The notes under the pieces: generated by a model | Told to the model about the DNA's origin: nothing | The model's input: only the letters and a program-made list of their open reading frames with translations | Databases searched by the model: none | Shown: positions 17,042 through 26,165 of the stretch, in pieces | Numbering within the stretch: position 1 is the stretch's first letter | Layout of the letters: every line of letters begins with the position of its first letter | Program-made: the position numbers and the translations under genes | From: Synergistaceae bacterium UBA5560 | GTDB lineage: Bacteria; Synergistota; Synergistia; Synergistales; Aminiphilaceae | Assembly: GCA_002425685.1 (NCBI GenBank) | Contig: DIMS01000116.1 | Span: 5,359 to 52,659, forward strand | Direction: 5' to 3' | Length of the DNA stretch: 47,301 bases

Positions 17042-18981
17042 TTGAATCGCTCCCGTTCCCTCAGACAGATTCTTGCGTGGTTCAGCGCACCACCCGCCCG
17101 CAGCAGCTCTTTTTCCAGCGGCAGGAGCGGGAGACGGATCCTGTACATCTCGTTCCGCGTTTCGTTCCGGACCAAAAGAATCCCCGCCTCCACGGCGGCG
17201 TACAATCCCTCCGCGGAGAGGAAATCCCCCTGTTCGATCCGGTCGTAGTCACTCTCTTCGTCGAAGACCAGAGGAACGATGCCCATGTTGATCAGGTTCT
17301 TGCGGTGGATTCTCGCGTAGGACTTGGCGAGAACCGCCCGGACCCCCAGGTGCCGGGGCGCGAGAGCCGCGTGCTCCCGGCTCGATCCCTGACCGTAGTT
17401 GCATCCCCCCACGACGAGCCCGCCCCCGGCAGCCACGGCCCGGTCGTAAAAGGTCTCGTCCACCGTGGCGAAGCAGAACCTGGAAATGGCGGGAACATTG
17501 GAGCGGTAGGGCATGACCTTGGCACCGGCGGGCATGATGTGGTCCGTGGTGATGTTGTCTCCCACCTTCAGGAGAACCTCTCCCCTCACGGTCTCCGCAA
17601 GGGGAGGGAAGGGAGGCAGCGACCTGATGTTCGGGCCGCGGCGGATCTCGATCCCCGATCCGTCCGCTGGCGGCACCAGAATCATCCGGTCGTCGATGTG
17701 GAACCGGGACGGAACCGGGACAGAGATGGGGTTCCCGAGCGTCCTCGGATCGGTGAGCCTGCCCGTGAGCGCCGAGGCTGCGGCGGTCTCCACGCTCGCG
17801 AGAAACACCTTCGCGTCCTTCGTTCCGCTCCGGCCCTCGAAATTACGGTTACTCGTGCGGAGCGACGTACCCCCCGAGCAGGGGGACTGGCCGATGCCGA
17901 TGCACGGACCGCAGGCACTCTCCAGAATGCGTGCCCCCGCCGCGATGAGATCCGCCAGTGCGCCGCTCTGGGCGACCATGTGCAGAACCTGACGACTTCC
18001 GGGGGCCACCACGAGGCTGGTGTTCTCCGCCACGAGTTTTCCCTTCAGGATCGCCGCGGCACGGGACAGGTCCACGTAGGACGAGTTGGTGCAGCTGCCG
18101 ATGAAAACCTGGTTCAGAGGCAGTCCCGCCGCTTCGCGCACGGGAACGACGTTGTCGGGAAAATGAGGGAGCGCCACGAGAGGTTCGAGCGTCGAAAGAT
18201 CGATTTCCAGGACTTCGTCGTACGTCGCATCATCGTCCGCCTGGAGGGGAACGAAGACATCGCCGCGCCCCTGGGCCTCCAGAAATTCCCTCGTGCGCCC
18301 GTCGCTGGGAAAGACGGAGCTGGTCGCCCCGAGTTCCGCCCCCATGTTCGTGATGGTCCCCCGTTCCGGAACGGAAAGACACGCCACGCCGGGACCGCCG
18401 TATTCGATGATTTTCCCCACGCCGCCGCTGCAGGTGAGACGGCGCAGGACTTCGAGAATCACATCCTTCGCCGCCACCCAGGGAGGGAGCGATCCCTTCA
18501 GTTCAACCCTGGTGACCCGCGGCATGGGGAACGTGAAGGGACGCCCCGCCATGGCAAGGGCGAGATCCACGCCACCCACGGCGATGGCGAGCATGCCCAT
18601 GCCCCCCGCAGTGGGTGTGTGGCTGTCCGTTCCCAGAAGAAACTTCCCCGGGGCGGCAAAGCGCTCCAGATGCACCTGGTGGCAGATGCCATTCCCCGCC
18701 CGGGAGAAGTGCACGCCGAACCTGGCCGCCACATCCTGCAGGTAGAGATGGTCGTCCGCGTTCTCGAATCCCACCTGCAGCGTCTGGTGATCCGCATAGC
18801 TCACGGCAAGATTCACCTGAACCCTGGGTATGCCGATGGCCTCGAACTGAATGAAGGCCATGGTACCGGCGGAATCGGGGTTGAGTGTCTGGTCCACCTT
18901 CAGGGCAAGTTCCTCTCCCGGCGTGAAGGAGCCTTCGACAAAATGGGACCGGACGAGTTTTTCAACAATGCTGTAGCCCAT
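17038..18981 (-). CDS. acn: aconitate hydratase (aconitase)
   Basis: This is a 647-residue 4Fe-4S hydro-lyase interconverting cis-aconitate, citrate and isocitrate. LLGTDSHTPTAGGMGMLAIAVGG is the substrate region. The cluster cysteines are in IGSCTNSSY and ESACGPCIG. The C-terminal swivel domain has GGCNYGQGSSREHAALAPRHLGV. At about 650 residues it belongs to the shorter aconitase/homoaconitase group rather than AcnA (about 900) or AcnB. ATG 18981 is chosen with GGAG about 11 bases upstream; TTG at 18990 would sit on the ribosome site. It follows prpF by 15 bases and overlaps icd by four. Confidence 0.93.
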   Translation of the reverse strand: MGYSIVEKLVRSHFVEGSFTPGEELALKVDQTLNPDSAGTMAFIQFEAIGIPRVQVNLAVSYADHQTLQVGFENADDHLYLQDVAARFGVHFSRAGNGICHQVHLERFAAPGKFLLGTDSHTPTAGGMGMLAIAVGGVDLALAMAGRPFTFPMPRVTRVELKGSLPPWVAAKDVILEVLRRLTCSGGVGKIIEYGGPGVACLSVPERGTITNMGAELGATSSVFPSDGRTREFLEAQGRGDVFVPLQADDDATYDEVLEIDLSTLEPLVALPHFPDNVVPVREAAGLPLNQVFIGSCTNSSYVDLSRAAAILKGKLVAENTSLVVAPGSRQVLHMVAQSGALADLIAAGARILESACGPCIGIGQSPCSGGTSLRTSNRNFEGRSGTKDAKVFLASVETAAASALTGRLTDPRTLGNPISVPVPSRFHIDDRMILVPPADGSGIEIRRGPNIRSLPPFPPLAETVRGEVLLKVGDNITTDHIMPAGAKVMPYRSNVPAISRFCFATVDETFYDRAVAAGGGLVVGGCNYGQGSSREHAALAPRHLGVRAVLAKSYARIHRKNLINMGIVPLVFDEESDYDRIEQGDFLSAEGLYAAVEAGILLVRNETRNEMYRIRLPLLPLEKELLRAGGALNHARICLRERERFK

Positions 18982-18996
18982 CGGCAACAACTCTCC

Positions 18997-20148
18997 TCAT
19001 GCGACCGTTTCTTCCGGGATGCAGAGATTCCCCGCGAGGATGCGCCTCGCGGTTCTGTCCATACCCACAAAGGCCACGTCTTTTCCGTCCGCGGTCAGTC
19101 CCACTCGGATTTCGGCGACGCCCCCGGGATGTCCCAGGCGGAAAAGCCTTTCCCTCGCACCGCAGTTTCCGCGGGCCGTCCGGAAGGGAATCGTTCCTTC
19201 GAAAAGGCACGTGGCGGCAAGACAATAGAGGGCGCTGGCGGCAAAGGTCCGGTGAACGCGCCCCAGTGACAGCATTCTCGCCAGGACATCGATATCCTCC
19301 GCTCGAATGCGCTCGCCCGAGTCGGTCACATAGTCCCGAGGGGGTGCCACCAGCGCGATTTTCGGTACGGCGGAGGTCGTTTTCCGGGCTTCCTCGGGAG
19401 ATTTCGCCCACCCGAGCGACACCGCCGCCTGATCCCTGATGCTGTTGAGCGTCTCCAGGAGTCCCCCCCTGGAAGAGATGACCGTGTTCGTTTCGGTCCC
19501 GTCGAGACCGAACGCATCGGCCTCGACGAAGACGATGGGGTTGACGATGTCGGCCAGGGTGATCTCGAAGACGTCTTCCCCGACCCGAAGGTGCGCGCGC
19601 CCCCCCAGAGGAAGGGAAGAGCCCGTCTTTCCTCCTCCGGGGTTCAGGATGCTGATGCGGATCCTTGCACCGGGACGGACGAGTCCGGGCATCAGGAACG
19701 AGCCGTCCGTCCTTGCCTTTCCGTTCTCCAGGGGCACATGGATGCGGAGCGTCCTGTCGATGTTCGTGTCGTACACGACAACCTCCGCGCTCTCCTGTCC
19801 TGGCGAGACGGGAACGAGCCCTTCGTCCACGGCAAAGGCTCCCGCGGCGCTCATGAGATTGCCGCAGGTCCCCGCCGTGTCGGCAACGGGCACTCCGATG
19901 CCCACCTGGACGAAGGTGTAGTTCGCGTGCACGCCCTCCCTCGCGGAGGGGGTCATGACGACACACTTGCTGGTATGTGAGGTCCCCGCGCCGAGGCCGT
20001 CCACCTGGGAGGGATTCCAGCAGTCCACCGCGTGAAGGAAAATCCGCCGTCGCTCCTCCGGATCCGTCGGAAGATCCTTCCCGTGAAAGAAGATGCCCCG
20101 GCTCGTGCCGCCCCGGTACACGACACAGGGAACGGTCATCTGCGGCAT
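18997..20148 (-). CDS. prpF: PrpF-family isomerase, copy 1 (aconitate/methylitaconate isomerase type)
   Basis: This is a 383-residue protein of the diaminopimelate-epimerase fold. The N-terminal VYRGGTSRGIFF and the GTCGNLMSAAGAFAV loop hold the active-site Cys and backbone amides that bind carboxylates. The GGGKTG element in the middle is also shared by PrpF and 3-methylitaconate Delta-isomerase. The family moves a double bond in tricarboxylic acids such as 2-methyl-cis-aconitate. ATG 20148 has GGAGG nine bases upstream and overlaps the upstream prpF by 13 bases. Two adjacent paralogues suggest two different isomerisation steps or a heteromeric enzyme. Confidence 0.9.
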   Translation of the reverse strand: MPQMTVPCVVYRGGTSRGIFFHGKDLPTDPEERRRIFLHAVDCWNPSQVDGLGAGTSHTSKCVVMTPSAREGVHANYTFVQVGIGVPVADTAGTCGNLMSAAGAFAVDEGLVPVSPGQESAEVVVYDTNIDRTLRIHVPLENGKARTDGSFLMPGLVRPGARIRISILNPGGGKTGSSLPLGGRAHLRVGEDVFEITLADIVNPIVFVEADAFGLDGTETNTVISSRGGLLETLNSIRDQAAVSLGWAKSPEEARKTTSAVPKIALVAPPRDYVTDSGERIRAEDIDVLARMLSLGRVHRTFAASALYCLAATCLFEGTIPFRTARGNCGARERLFRLGHPGGVAEIRVGLTADGKDVAFVGMDRTARRILAGNLCIPEETVA

Positions 20149-21293
20149 GGCTCTCCGCCTCCTTTTCCGTCCTCCGGAACATAGACGTGACCGTCCATCA
20201 GCCTTCTGGCGCTCCGCTCCACGCCGATCCTCGCGATGCGTCCGTTTTCCTCGGTGATGTGAAGATTCATGGCACCGTAGGGCTGCCCAAGGCGCAACAC
20301 CTTTTGGGGTCCCTCGGGAAAAGTTCCCAAAAGCTCGTTCACCACCGTCCCCGGGATCACCGCCGCCGCTGCGGTGCAGACGGCTCCGGAGACCATATAG
20401 GCCCTGTGCATCTTCTGCATCGAGGCGGCGCGGCCCAGAAAATCGACCTCGGCGGCCTCCACGACCTTTCCCTCCGCCGTCCGGTAGGCGGCGGAGCGGG
20501 CGAAGAAACCGATCTTCGGCACGTCCGGCGCGGTCAGCATGGACGTCATCCCCGTGTGCTCGGCGATTCGCCCGCAAAGGACCTTCCGCACCGTTTCGAG
20601 GGTCTCCAGAATCTCCGGCCTCGCCTCGATCTCCCCGGGCAGCTCGTCACCTCGCAGGCCGAGATTTTCCGCGAGGAGAAACACCATGGGCAGTCCCGCA
20701 TCGACCACGGACACATCGAAGACCCGCCCGTCGGGGAGAATCACCCTCTCGCGAACCTGTCCCGTGGGCAGCATCGATCCCGTGATCCCCCCCACGGGGT
20801 CGCAGAACTCCACCACGATGCGCGACCCCGGAAAGGGAACTCCGGGAATGCGAAAATCCCCCTCGCAGACGGGACGCCCCTCCGCCACCGGAACGGTCAC
20901 GTGGATGCACTGCCGAACATTCAGCGAGTAGAAGCGCACGGTCGTCGCCGGGGCACAGCTTCCCACCAGCCCCTCTTCGAGGGCGAACAGCCCCGCCGCG
21001 GAGGCCAGGTTGCCGCAGGTTCCGTTCCAGGCGACCTCGGGCCGATCCAGCAGGACCTGCCCCAGATCGTAGTCGAGATCCGCGTCCTCCCTCTCCGACC
21101 GGGAGAGAACCGCCACCTTGCTCGTCAGCGAGTTCGCACCGCCGAGCCCGTCTATCTGCCTCAGGTCGGGACTACCCATGAGACGCAGGAGAACCCGGTC
21201 CCGTTCATCTCCCGCTGGAGGAAGGTCCTCCGCGCAGAAGACGACGCCCTTGCTCGTTCCGCCCCGAAACAGGGCGCAGGGAATCTTCCTCAT
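20136..21293 (-). CDS. prpF: PrpF-family isomerase, copy 2
   Basis: This is a 385-residue paralogue of the downstream gene with the same landmarks: ALFRGGTSKGVVF at the N-terminus, NGTCGNLASAAGLFAL with the active-site Cys, and PVGGITGSMLPTG. Its mid-region ends in a VYVPEDGKGGGEP tail. The sequences of the two copies have diverged well beyond a recent duplication. ATG 21293 follows a strong GAGGAG site and starts 9 bases after larA. The substrate is probably an aconitate-like tricarboxylate, inferred from operon context. Confidence 0.9.
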   Translation of the reverse strand: MRKIPCALFRGGTSKGVVFCAEDLPPAGDERDRVLLRLMGSPDLRQIDGLGGANSLTSKVAVLSRSEREDADLDYDLGQVLLDRPEVAWNGTCGNLASAAGLFALEEGLVGSCAPATTVRFYSLNVRQCIHVTVPVAEGRPVCEGDFRIPGVPFPGSRIVVEFCDPVGGITGSMLPTGQVRERVILPDGRVFDVSVVDAGLPMVFLLAENLGLRGDELPGEIEARPEILETLETVRKVLCGRIAEHTGMTSMLTAPDVPKIGFFARSAAYRTAEGKVVEAAEVDFLGRAASMQKMHRAYMVSGAVCTAAAAVIPGTVVNELLGTFPEGPQKVLRLGQPYGAMNLHITEENGRIARIGVERSARRLMDGHVYVPEDGKGGGEPCRR

Positions 21294-21302
21294 GGCTGCT
21301 CC

Positions 21303-22580
21303 TCACTCCTCGTGAATGACGGGGATGATGTCCGACGCGTAGGGAATCACGAGAAACGTCGCATCCTCTCCGTAATGCGCCAGGGCATCCTGGATTCCTT
21401 CCTCCAGCGACGCATAGGAGAGCATGAACATGCGCTCCGCCTCGTCCTTCGGCACCTTGCTGCACGCCAGCCCGAGACGGTGCTTGAGAAGAGCCCTGGC
21501 GTACATGTAGGCCTTCGCGGTGGACTCCGCGGTGAACCCCTCCCGGGTGTACTTCTCCACGAGCTCCTCCGGGTGCTTCGCCTCCTGGAGAAGTTTGCCG
21601 AACTTGCCCGCCCCGTCCGGCGCCTCCGCACAGAGAATGATCTGTCCTCCGGGACGGCAGGCGAGCTCGGCACAGGAACAGGCTTTCTGCGACTGGTGCA
21701 GGTCGAAGTCCCTCGGATACCCTCCAGGGCTCACGATGACCACGTCCGCCCTGGAGGGAAGGTCCACCTCCCAGATGGAACGGCAGATCTCCACGCCCAC
21801 TTTGTGAGCCTCGGCGAGATCCCCCGCCACGGTGGCGACCATCTCCCTCTCCACGTTGTCCACCGTGTTGACGATGAAATCGATACCCACCATCCGTGCT
21901 GCGTCGAGAGCATGTTCGTGGAAGGGATTCCCCGAGATCCACCCCATGGAGGGATCCTTCGGCCGAATGGGAAACGAATGGTGGGTCCGCAGACACGCGA
22001 GCCCGGAAATGCCGGGAACGACGCTCTTCCGTCCGCCGGAGAACCCTGCGGAATGATGCGGCGTAATGAGCCCTGTGGTGATCTTCACCTCTGCGGCGGC
22101 GAACTCCCTGTTGATCTGCACGGTCACACCGCCGGGTGTCCTGCCGAGCGTGACGAGCGTCTCCTCGTCCCCGGCGCAATGGTGCACGATGCGGAAACGT
22201 TCCACCACGGCGTCGCCGAACATGGAACGCAGTTCCTCGTCGGTATTCACCCGGTGAATGCCGTAGGCCACGACGAGGAAGATCTTCCCGTCCTCCAGAC
22301 CCGCCTCGTTGAGCTCCCGGGCGATTTCCTCCACCAGGAGACCTCCGGGATAGGGGCGGGTGATATCGTTGACGACGATTCCGGCAGTTCTTTTTCCCCG
22401 GGCGATTTCCCGAAGCGTCCCGGAGCCTATGGGATTCCGCAGGGCGCGCCGCACTTCCTCCCGTTCGTCCGGCACGCCGGGAACACTTTTCGGTTTTGCG
22501 ACGGCGACGAGATTGGGAACGAGAGCCTTCACATGCCCCTTTCCCACAGGAACGACGACTTCGGTGCACTCTCTTCTCAC
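21303..22580 (-). CDS. larA: LarA-family nickel-pincer racemase homologue
   Basis: This is a 425-residue member of the lactate racemase superfamily. AYGIHR near residue 107 corresponds to the first catalytic His. PHHSAGFSGGRKSVVPG at about 175-190 holds the metal-ligand His and the Lys that carries the nickel pincer cofactor in LarA, and GNPFHEHAL holds the following His. True LarA racemises lactate. Homologues act on other 2-hydroxyacids, and this operon suggests a hydroxy-tricarboxylate or malate-like substrate. The cofactor-making genes larB, larC and larE are not in the window. GTG 22580 is chosen because GGAGG lies 8 bases upstream; GTG 22589 is too close to it. Confidence 0.88.
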   Translation of the reverse strand: MRRECTEVVVPVGKGHVKALVPNLVAVAKPKSVPGVPDEREEVRRALRNPIGSGTLREIARGKRTAGIVVNDITRPYPGGLLVEEIARELNEAGLEDGKIFLVVAYGIHRVNTDEELRSMFGDAVVERFRIVHHCAGDEETLVTLGRTPGGVTVQINREFAAAEVKITTGLITPHHSAGFSGGRKSVVPGISGLACLRTHHSFPIRPKDPSMGWISGNPFHEHALDAARMVGIDFIVNTVDNVEREMVATVAGDLAEAHKVGVEICRSIWEVDLPSRADVVIVSPGGYPRDFDLHQSQKACSCAELACRPGGQIILCAEAPDGAGKFGKLLQEAKHPEELVEKYTREGFTAESTAKAYMYARALLKHRLGLACSKVPKDEAERMFMLSYASLEEGIQDALAHYGEDATFLVIPYASDIIPVIHEE

Positions 22581-22617
22581 GGACGACACCTCCTGTTCCG
22601 GCGATCCTTCGTGGCCG

Positions 22618-23976
22618 TTAGATGGTCGGAACGCTTTTCAGCGCATCCAGTTTCCTCAGGTCTCGAAGCAGCGCCTCCGCTCGGATGTCGCCGAGGACAG
22701 GACCGACGAGACCGCGGAATTTCGCGTCGATCTGCGCGGGCGTCATGGGGTTCGCCACGCTCCCCGAGGCGTCCAGCACGACCTTCTCGAAGCGGGTTCC
22801 GTCGTCGAGATCCACTTCGAGAGAACAGCCCCACTTCTCGGGATATCGCGAGGTGAACTCCGGACTCTCCGCATAGTCCACTCTTTCGGAAAGGGCACGG
22901 ACCTTCGGGTCCCGAATGCGATCCATGGAAAACTGTTTCTGCCCCGCCGAACCGTCCAGGTAAGCGGCGGCCACGCCGAAACGCATGCAAAACTTGGCCT
23001 CGCTCACGTTCTTCGGATACAGAATGGTGCCGCACTGCTTGACACCCACTTCGTAAGACCTGATCCGGATTCGCTCGATCCGGTCGGCCATCTCCGGACA
23101 CTCCGCCCGGACCTGCAGGATCGCGTCGAGGGCGGGATGCATGCTGCGACAGCAGGAATATGGTTTCCTGTCCACCTTCAGGATCTCGAAGAGTTCCCCG
23201 AGATTCCGGGACACTTCATCGAGGGAATAGGAGCCGGAAGTGGCGGGAAACAATCCCCCGTCCTCCGCGTCGAGGATGTGTTCCGGGCCGGTCATGCCCG
23301 CCTTTGCGAGAAAGGCCGCCACGACGCCGTTCTCCGCCGCGCGTCCCGTGTGCATCTTCTTCGACGTGGAGCCGTCGGCGAGAAAGGCCCAGAGCCCCGA
23401 GGACTGTGTTCCCGCCATGCCGAAGGCATAAAGAGTCCTCTCCGCATCCAGCCCGAGCAGCTTCGCCGCCGCCGCCGCGGCACCGAACGTCCCCGCCGTG
23501 CCCGACACGTGCCATCCCCGGAGGCGGTGATCCGCCACCCCGAAACCCTTTCCTATCCGCGCCATGGTCTCGTATCCGGCGACCACGGCCTCGATCACCC
23601 GCGCTCCCGATGCTCCGGTCACCTCGGCAACGGACCAGACCGCTGGAAGAACCACGGCACCGATGTGGGTCTTCGACTTCGTGTGTACGTCGTCCAGCTC
23701 CAGAGCGTGTCCCATGAGCCCGTTGAGAAACGCCGCCTGAAAGAGCGACGTGACCTTTCCGCTTCCCCAGACGGAAGCGTTTGCGTCGGCGCGTCCCGAA
23801 AGAGTCAGGAACGTCTCGAGAACGGACGGGACTTCCTCGTAGGTCACTCCGCCCACGGCGGCGCCGATGGAATCGATGGAGCACGCTTTCGCGGCATCGA
23901 CGACTTCGACGGGGAGATCCTCAATGCGAAGGGCACTGACATATGCTGCAAGTTCGGCCAACTGATGCATGGACAC
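22618..23976 (-). CDS. MmgE/PrpD-family hydro-lyase
   Basis: This is a 452-residue protein of the 2-methylcitrate dehydratase/iminodisuccinate family. NGLMGHALELDDVHTKSK is the conserved Asp-Asp-x-His region, followed by HIGAVVLPA, GYETMARIGKG and a late YSCCRSMHPALDAIL. Family members dehydrate or epimerise 2-hydroxy tricarboxylates without an Fe-S cluster. GTG 23976 is spaced 8 bases from GGAGG and gives VSMHQ; ATG 23970 is an alternative. It lies 31 bases after tctA, between transport and isomerase genes, so it probably acts early on the imported acid. Confidence 0.87.
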   Translation of the reverse strand: MSMHQLAELAAYVSALRIEDLPVEVVDAAKACSIDSIGAAVGGVTYEEVPSVLETFLTLSGRADANASVWGSGKVTSLFQAAFLNGLMGHALELDDVHTKSKTHIGAVVLPAVWSVAEVTGASGARVIEAVVAGYETMARIGKGFGVADHRLRGWHVSGTAGTFGAAAAAAKLLGLDAERTLYAFGMAGTQSSGLWAFLADGSTSKKMHTGRAAENGVVAAFLAKAGMTGPEHILDAEDGGLFPATSGSYSLDEVSRNLGELFEILKVDRKPYSCCRSMHPALDAILQVRAECPEMADRIERIRIRSYEVGVKQCGTILYPKNVSEAKFCMRFGVAAAYLDGSAGQKQFSMDRIRDPKVRALSERVDYAESPEFTSRYPEKWGCSLEVDLDDGTRFEKVVLDASGSVANPMTPAQIDAKFRGLVGPVLGDIRAEALLRDLRKLDALKSVPTI

Positions 23977-24007
23977 GATTCTTCCCTCCTCGCTTTTTGT
24001 GCGGTTC

Positions 24008-25513
24008 TTATGCAGCGGCCTGTCGGTTGCCGCGCAGAATTCTTCTGATGACCGGCAGAGCCAGGAACACCGCACAGGCCAGGAGCAGTCCCGCCGTGAT
24101 GGGACGCGAGAGCATGGCCCAGTAGTCTCCTCCGGCGATCATGACGCCCCGGCGCAGGTTGTTTTCACAGATGTCGCCCAGGACGAGCCCGAGGGTGAGC
24201 GCCGCCGGCGAATAGTGAAATTCCGCCATCAGGTATCCCCCGAATCCTGCGGCGACCATGGTCATCACGTCCGTGAGGTTGCTCTGAGTGGCGAAACTGC
24301 CCACGGAGGCAAAGAGAATGATCAGGGGGCCGAGAAAGTGGTAGGGAATGTCCATGAGCTTGGCGAAGGCAAGGGCAACGCCGAACGCAACGAAAATCAT
24401 GAGAACGTTCGTGACGACCATGGAGACGAACACGCCGGAAAGGTAAGCGGGTTGCGTCTTCAGCAGCATGGGTCCCACCTGCACACCCTGGAGCATCAGA
24501 GCGGCCACCATCACCGCCGCTGCATTGCCTCCAGGAATTCCGAGAGACAGGAGGGGAACCATGGAACCGCCCGTGGCGGCATTGTTCGAGGTCTCGCTGG
24601 CGGAAAGGCCGTGGAGCGACCCCTTGCCGAATTCCTCCGGATGTCTGGCGAACTTCATCTCCATGCTGTAGCCGAGGAAAGAGGAAATCGTGGCCCCCGC
24701 CCCGGGAAGGATGCCGACGATGGTTCCCAGGACAGAACAGCGGAGCATGGTCATTTTGAGATCCCACCATTCCCGGAAGGACAGCCATTTTCTGGACCTC
24801 TTGAAGTCAATGACCTTGTCGGATTTGATTTGCGTCGGGCGGATCACTTGCTTGAGCACTTCCGAGACGGCAAACATACCAATCATGACGGGAATCATGG
24901 GAATGCCGCCGAGCAGATAGGAGAATCCAAAAGTCAGACGAGGGACGCCTTCCACGGGATCCATGGCCATGGTGGCGATGAAGAGCCCCAACAGCCCGGA
25001 GATGAGCGTCTTGACCATGCGCTCCTCATCCATGCTGGTGAGGACGCTCAGGCCGAGGCACGCCACGGCGAACAGCTCGGAGGGACCGAAACGGAGCCCC
25101 AATTCGGAGAGCTGGCGGGATACCAAAAGCATCGCCAGTGCCGAAACAATGCCCCCCACTGCGGAGGAGACCAGTACGACGAGCATGGCCCGCCCGCTTT
25201 CGCCCCTGACCGCCAGAGGATAGCCGTCGAAGGTCGTCACCGCGCTGGCCGGCGTACCCGGAATCTTGAAGAGAATGGCCGGAATGCCGCCCCCCGTGAT
25301 AGCCGCGCAGTAGACTGCGGAGAGGAAGGCGATGGAACCCACCGGATCGAGCTTGAACGTGAAGGGAACCATGAGGGCGACGGCCATGCTGGCACTGACC
25401 CCGGGAAGAGCCCCGAAGATTACGCCGAGGAGATTGCCGATGAGGATGAAGAACAGTGTCAACGGCGTGAAGACGACATCGATGCCGAGACGGAGAAGAT
25501 CGAACGTATCCAT
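24008..25513 (-). CDS. tctA: tripartite tricarboxylate transporter, large membrane subunit
   Basis: This is a 501-residue inner-membrane protein with about ten to twelve hydrophobic segments. It has the two TctA signature loops, GALPGVSASMAVALMVPFTF near the N-terminus and GILPGAGATISSFLGYSMEM in the centre, which are inverted-repeat counterparts. With TctB it forms the ion-driven permease that takes substrate from the periplasmic protein TctC. ATG 25513 lies 22 bases after tctB. The length is standard for the family. Confidence 0.95.
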   Translation of the reverse strand: MDTFDLLRLGIDVVFTPLTLFFILIGNLLGVIFGALPGVSASMAVALMVPFTFKLDPVGSIAFLSAVYCAAITGGGIPAILFKIPGTPASAVTTFDGYPLAVRGESGRAMLVVLVSSAVGGIVSALAMLLVSRQLSELGLRFGPSELFAVACLGLSVLTSMDEERMVKTLISGLLGLFIATMAMDPVEGVPRLTFGFSYLLGGIPMIPVMIGMFAVSEVLKQVIRPTQIKSDKVIDFKRSRKWLSFREWWDLKMTMLRCSVLGTIVGILPGAGATISSFLGYSMEMKFARHPEEFGKGSLHGLSASETSNNAATGGSMVPLLSLGIPGGNAAAVMVAALMLQGVQVGPMLLKTQPAYLSGVFVSMVVTNVLMIFVAFGVALAFAKLMDIPYHFLGPLIILFASVGSFATQSNLTDVMTMVAAGFGGYLMAEFHYSPAALTLGLVLGDICENNLRRGVMIAGGDYWAMLSRPITAGLLLACAVFLALPVIRRILRGNRQAAA

Positions 25514-25534
25514 ATCTCTTGCCCCTTTCGTGCC

Positions 25535-26032
25535 CTAGAACAGGCCTTCCAGAAAGATGCTGAACTCCCGAAAAACGCCCATGCCCCGGGGCAGCAGTAC
25601 CTGAAGGAGGATCTGGAAGATGACGTAGATGGCGACGGAGCTGCAGAGGGCACCCAGAACGAGGTGGGAGATCTTCCTCAGTCCGATCAGCGCGGAAAAG
25701 GCCATGACGAAAAGAAATGTGCTCGGAAGAAAGCCGAGATACTCCAGGATGATCGAGTAGGCCACGAGAATCACGAATGCGACGATGAACCTGGGAGGAA
25801 AGAGTTCTCTCCATTTCTTTGCTTCGGCGCCGGCGCTCTTCTTCGATTCCCGCAACAACTTGACGATATTGATCGACAACGCGATCACGAGACCGATCAG
25901 AATCAGGCGAGGCCAGTCCGCAGCACTCATGATGCCCGGCATGGACGACGGGGGCGTCGTCGCCCCGACGAACCAGTAACAAAAGATGGAGAACGCCAGG
26001 ATTGCAACGTTCAGGATCAGCTCCACACTCAC
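25535..26032 (-). CDS. tctB: tripartite tricarboxylate transporter, small membrane subunit
   Basis: This is a 165-residue membrane protein with four predicted spans (VAILAFSIFCYWF, LILIGLVIALSINIV, FIVAFVILVAYSIIL with FLPSTFLFVMAFSA, and LVLGALCSSVAIYVIF), as expected of TctB. Starts are ambiguous in this frame. GTG 26032 is taken because GGAGG is 10 bases upstream, while GTG 26026 is 16 bases away. TctB sequences diverge fast, so the call depends partly on its place between tctC and tctA. Confidence 0.9.
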   Translation of the reverse strand: MSVELILNVAILAFSIFCYWFVGATTPPSSMPGIMSAADWPRLILIGLVIALSINIVKLLRESKKSAGAEAKKWRELFPPRFIVAFVILVAYSIILEYLGFLPSTFLFVMAFSALIGLRKISHLVLGALCSSVAIYVIFQILLQVLLPRGMGVFREFSIFLEGLF

Positions 26033-26045
26033 AAGACCGCCCCCT

Positions 26046-26085
26046 CCGAAAAACTCTCCCTGCCTCCGTATGCGGCAGGGAGAGT
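26046..26085 (-). terminator. intercistronic hairpin between tctC and tctB
   Basis: A 12-bp perfect stem (26053-26064 with 26074-26085) is followed on the minus strand by TTTTT. It sits between the tctC stop and the tctB ribosome site. This is a partial terminator/attenuator geometry that would let the binding protein be made in excess of the permease and enzymes, as is common for binding-protein transporters. Confidence 0.75.
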
Positions 26086-26165
26086 CCGTTTCATTTCCAG
26101 AAAAAATCCTCTTGCCTCTCATTCCCGGCAATCGCTTCCGAAGACCGGTCGTTTCAATGTCTCAC

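Noticed and set aside
19977..22856. 959-codon plus-strand open frame opposite prpF-prpF-larA
   Set aside because: Shadow frame caused by high GC in the third codon positions of the real minus-strand genes.
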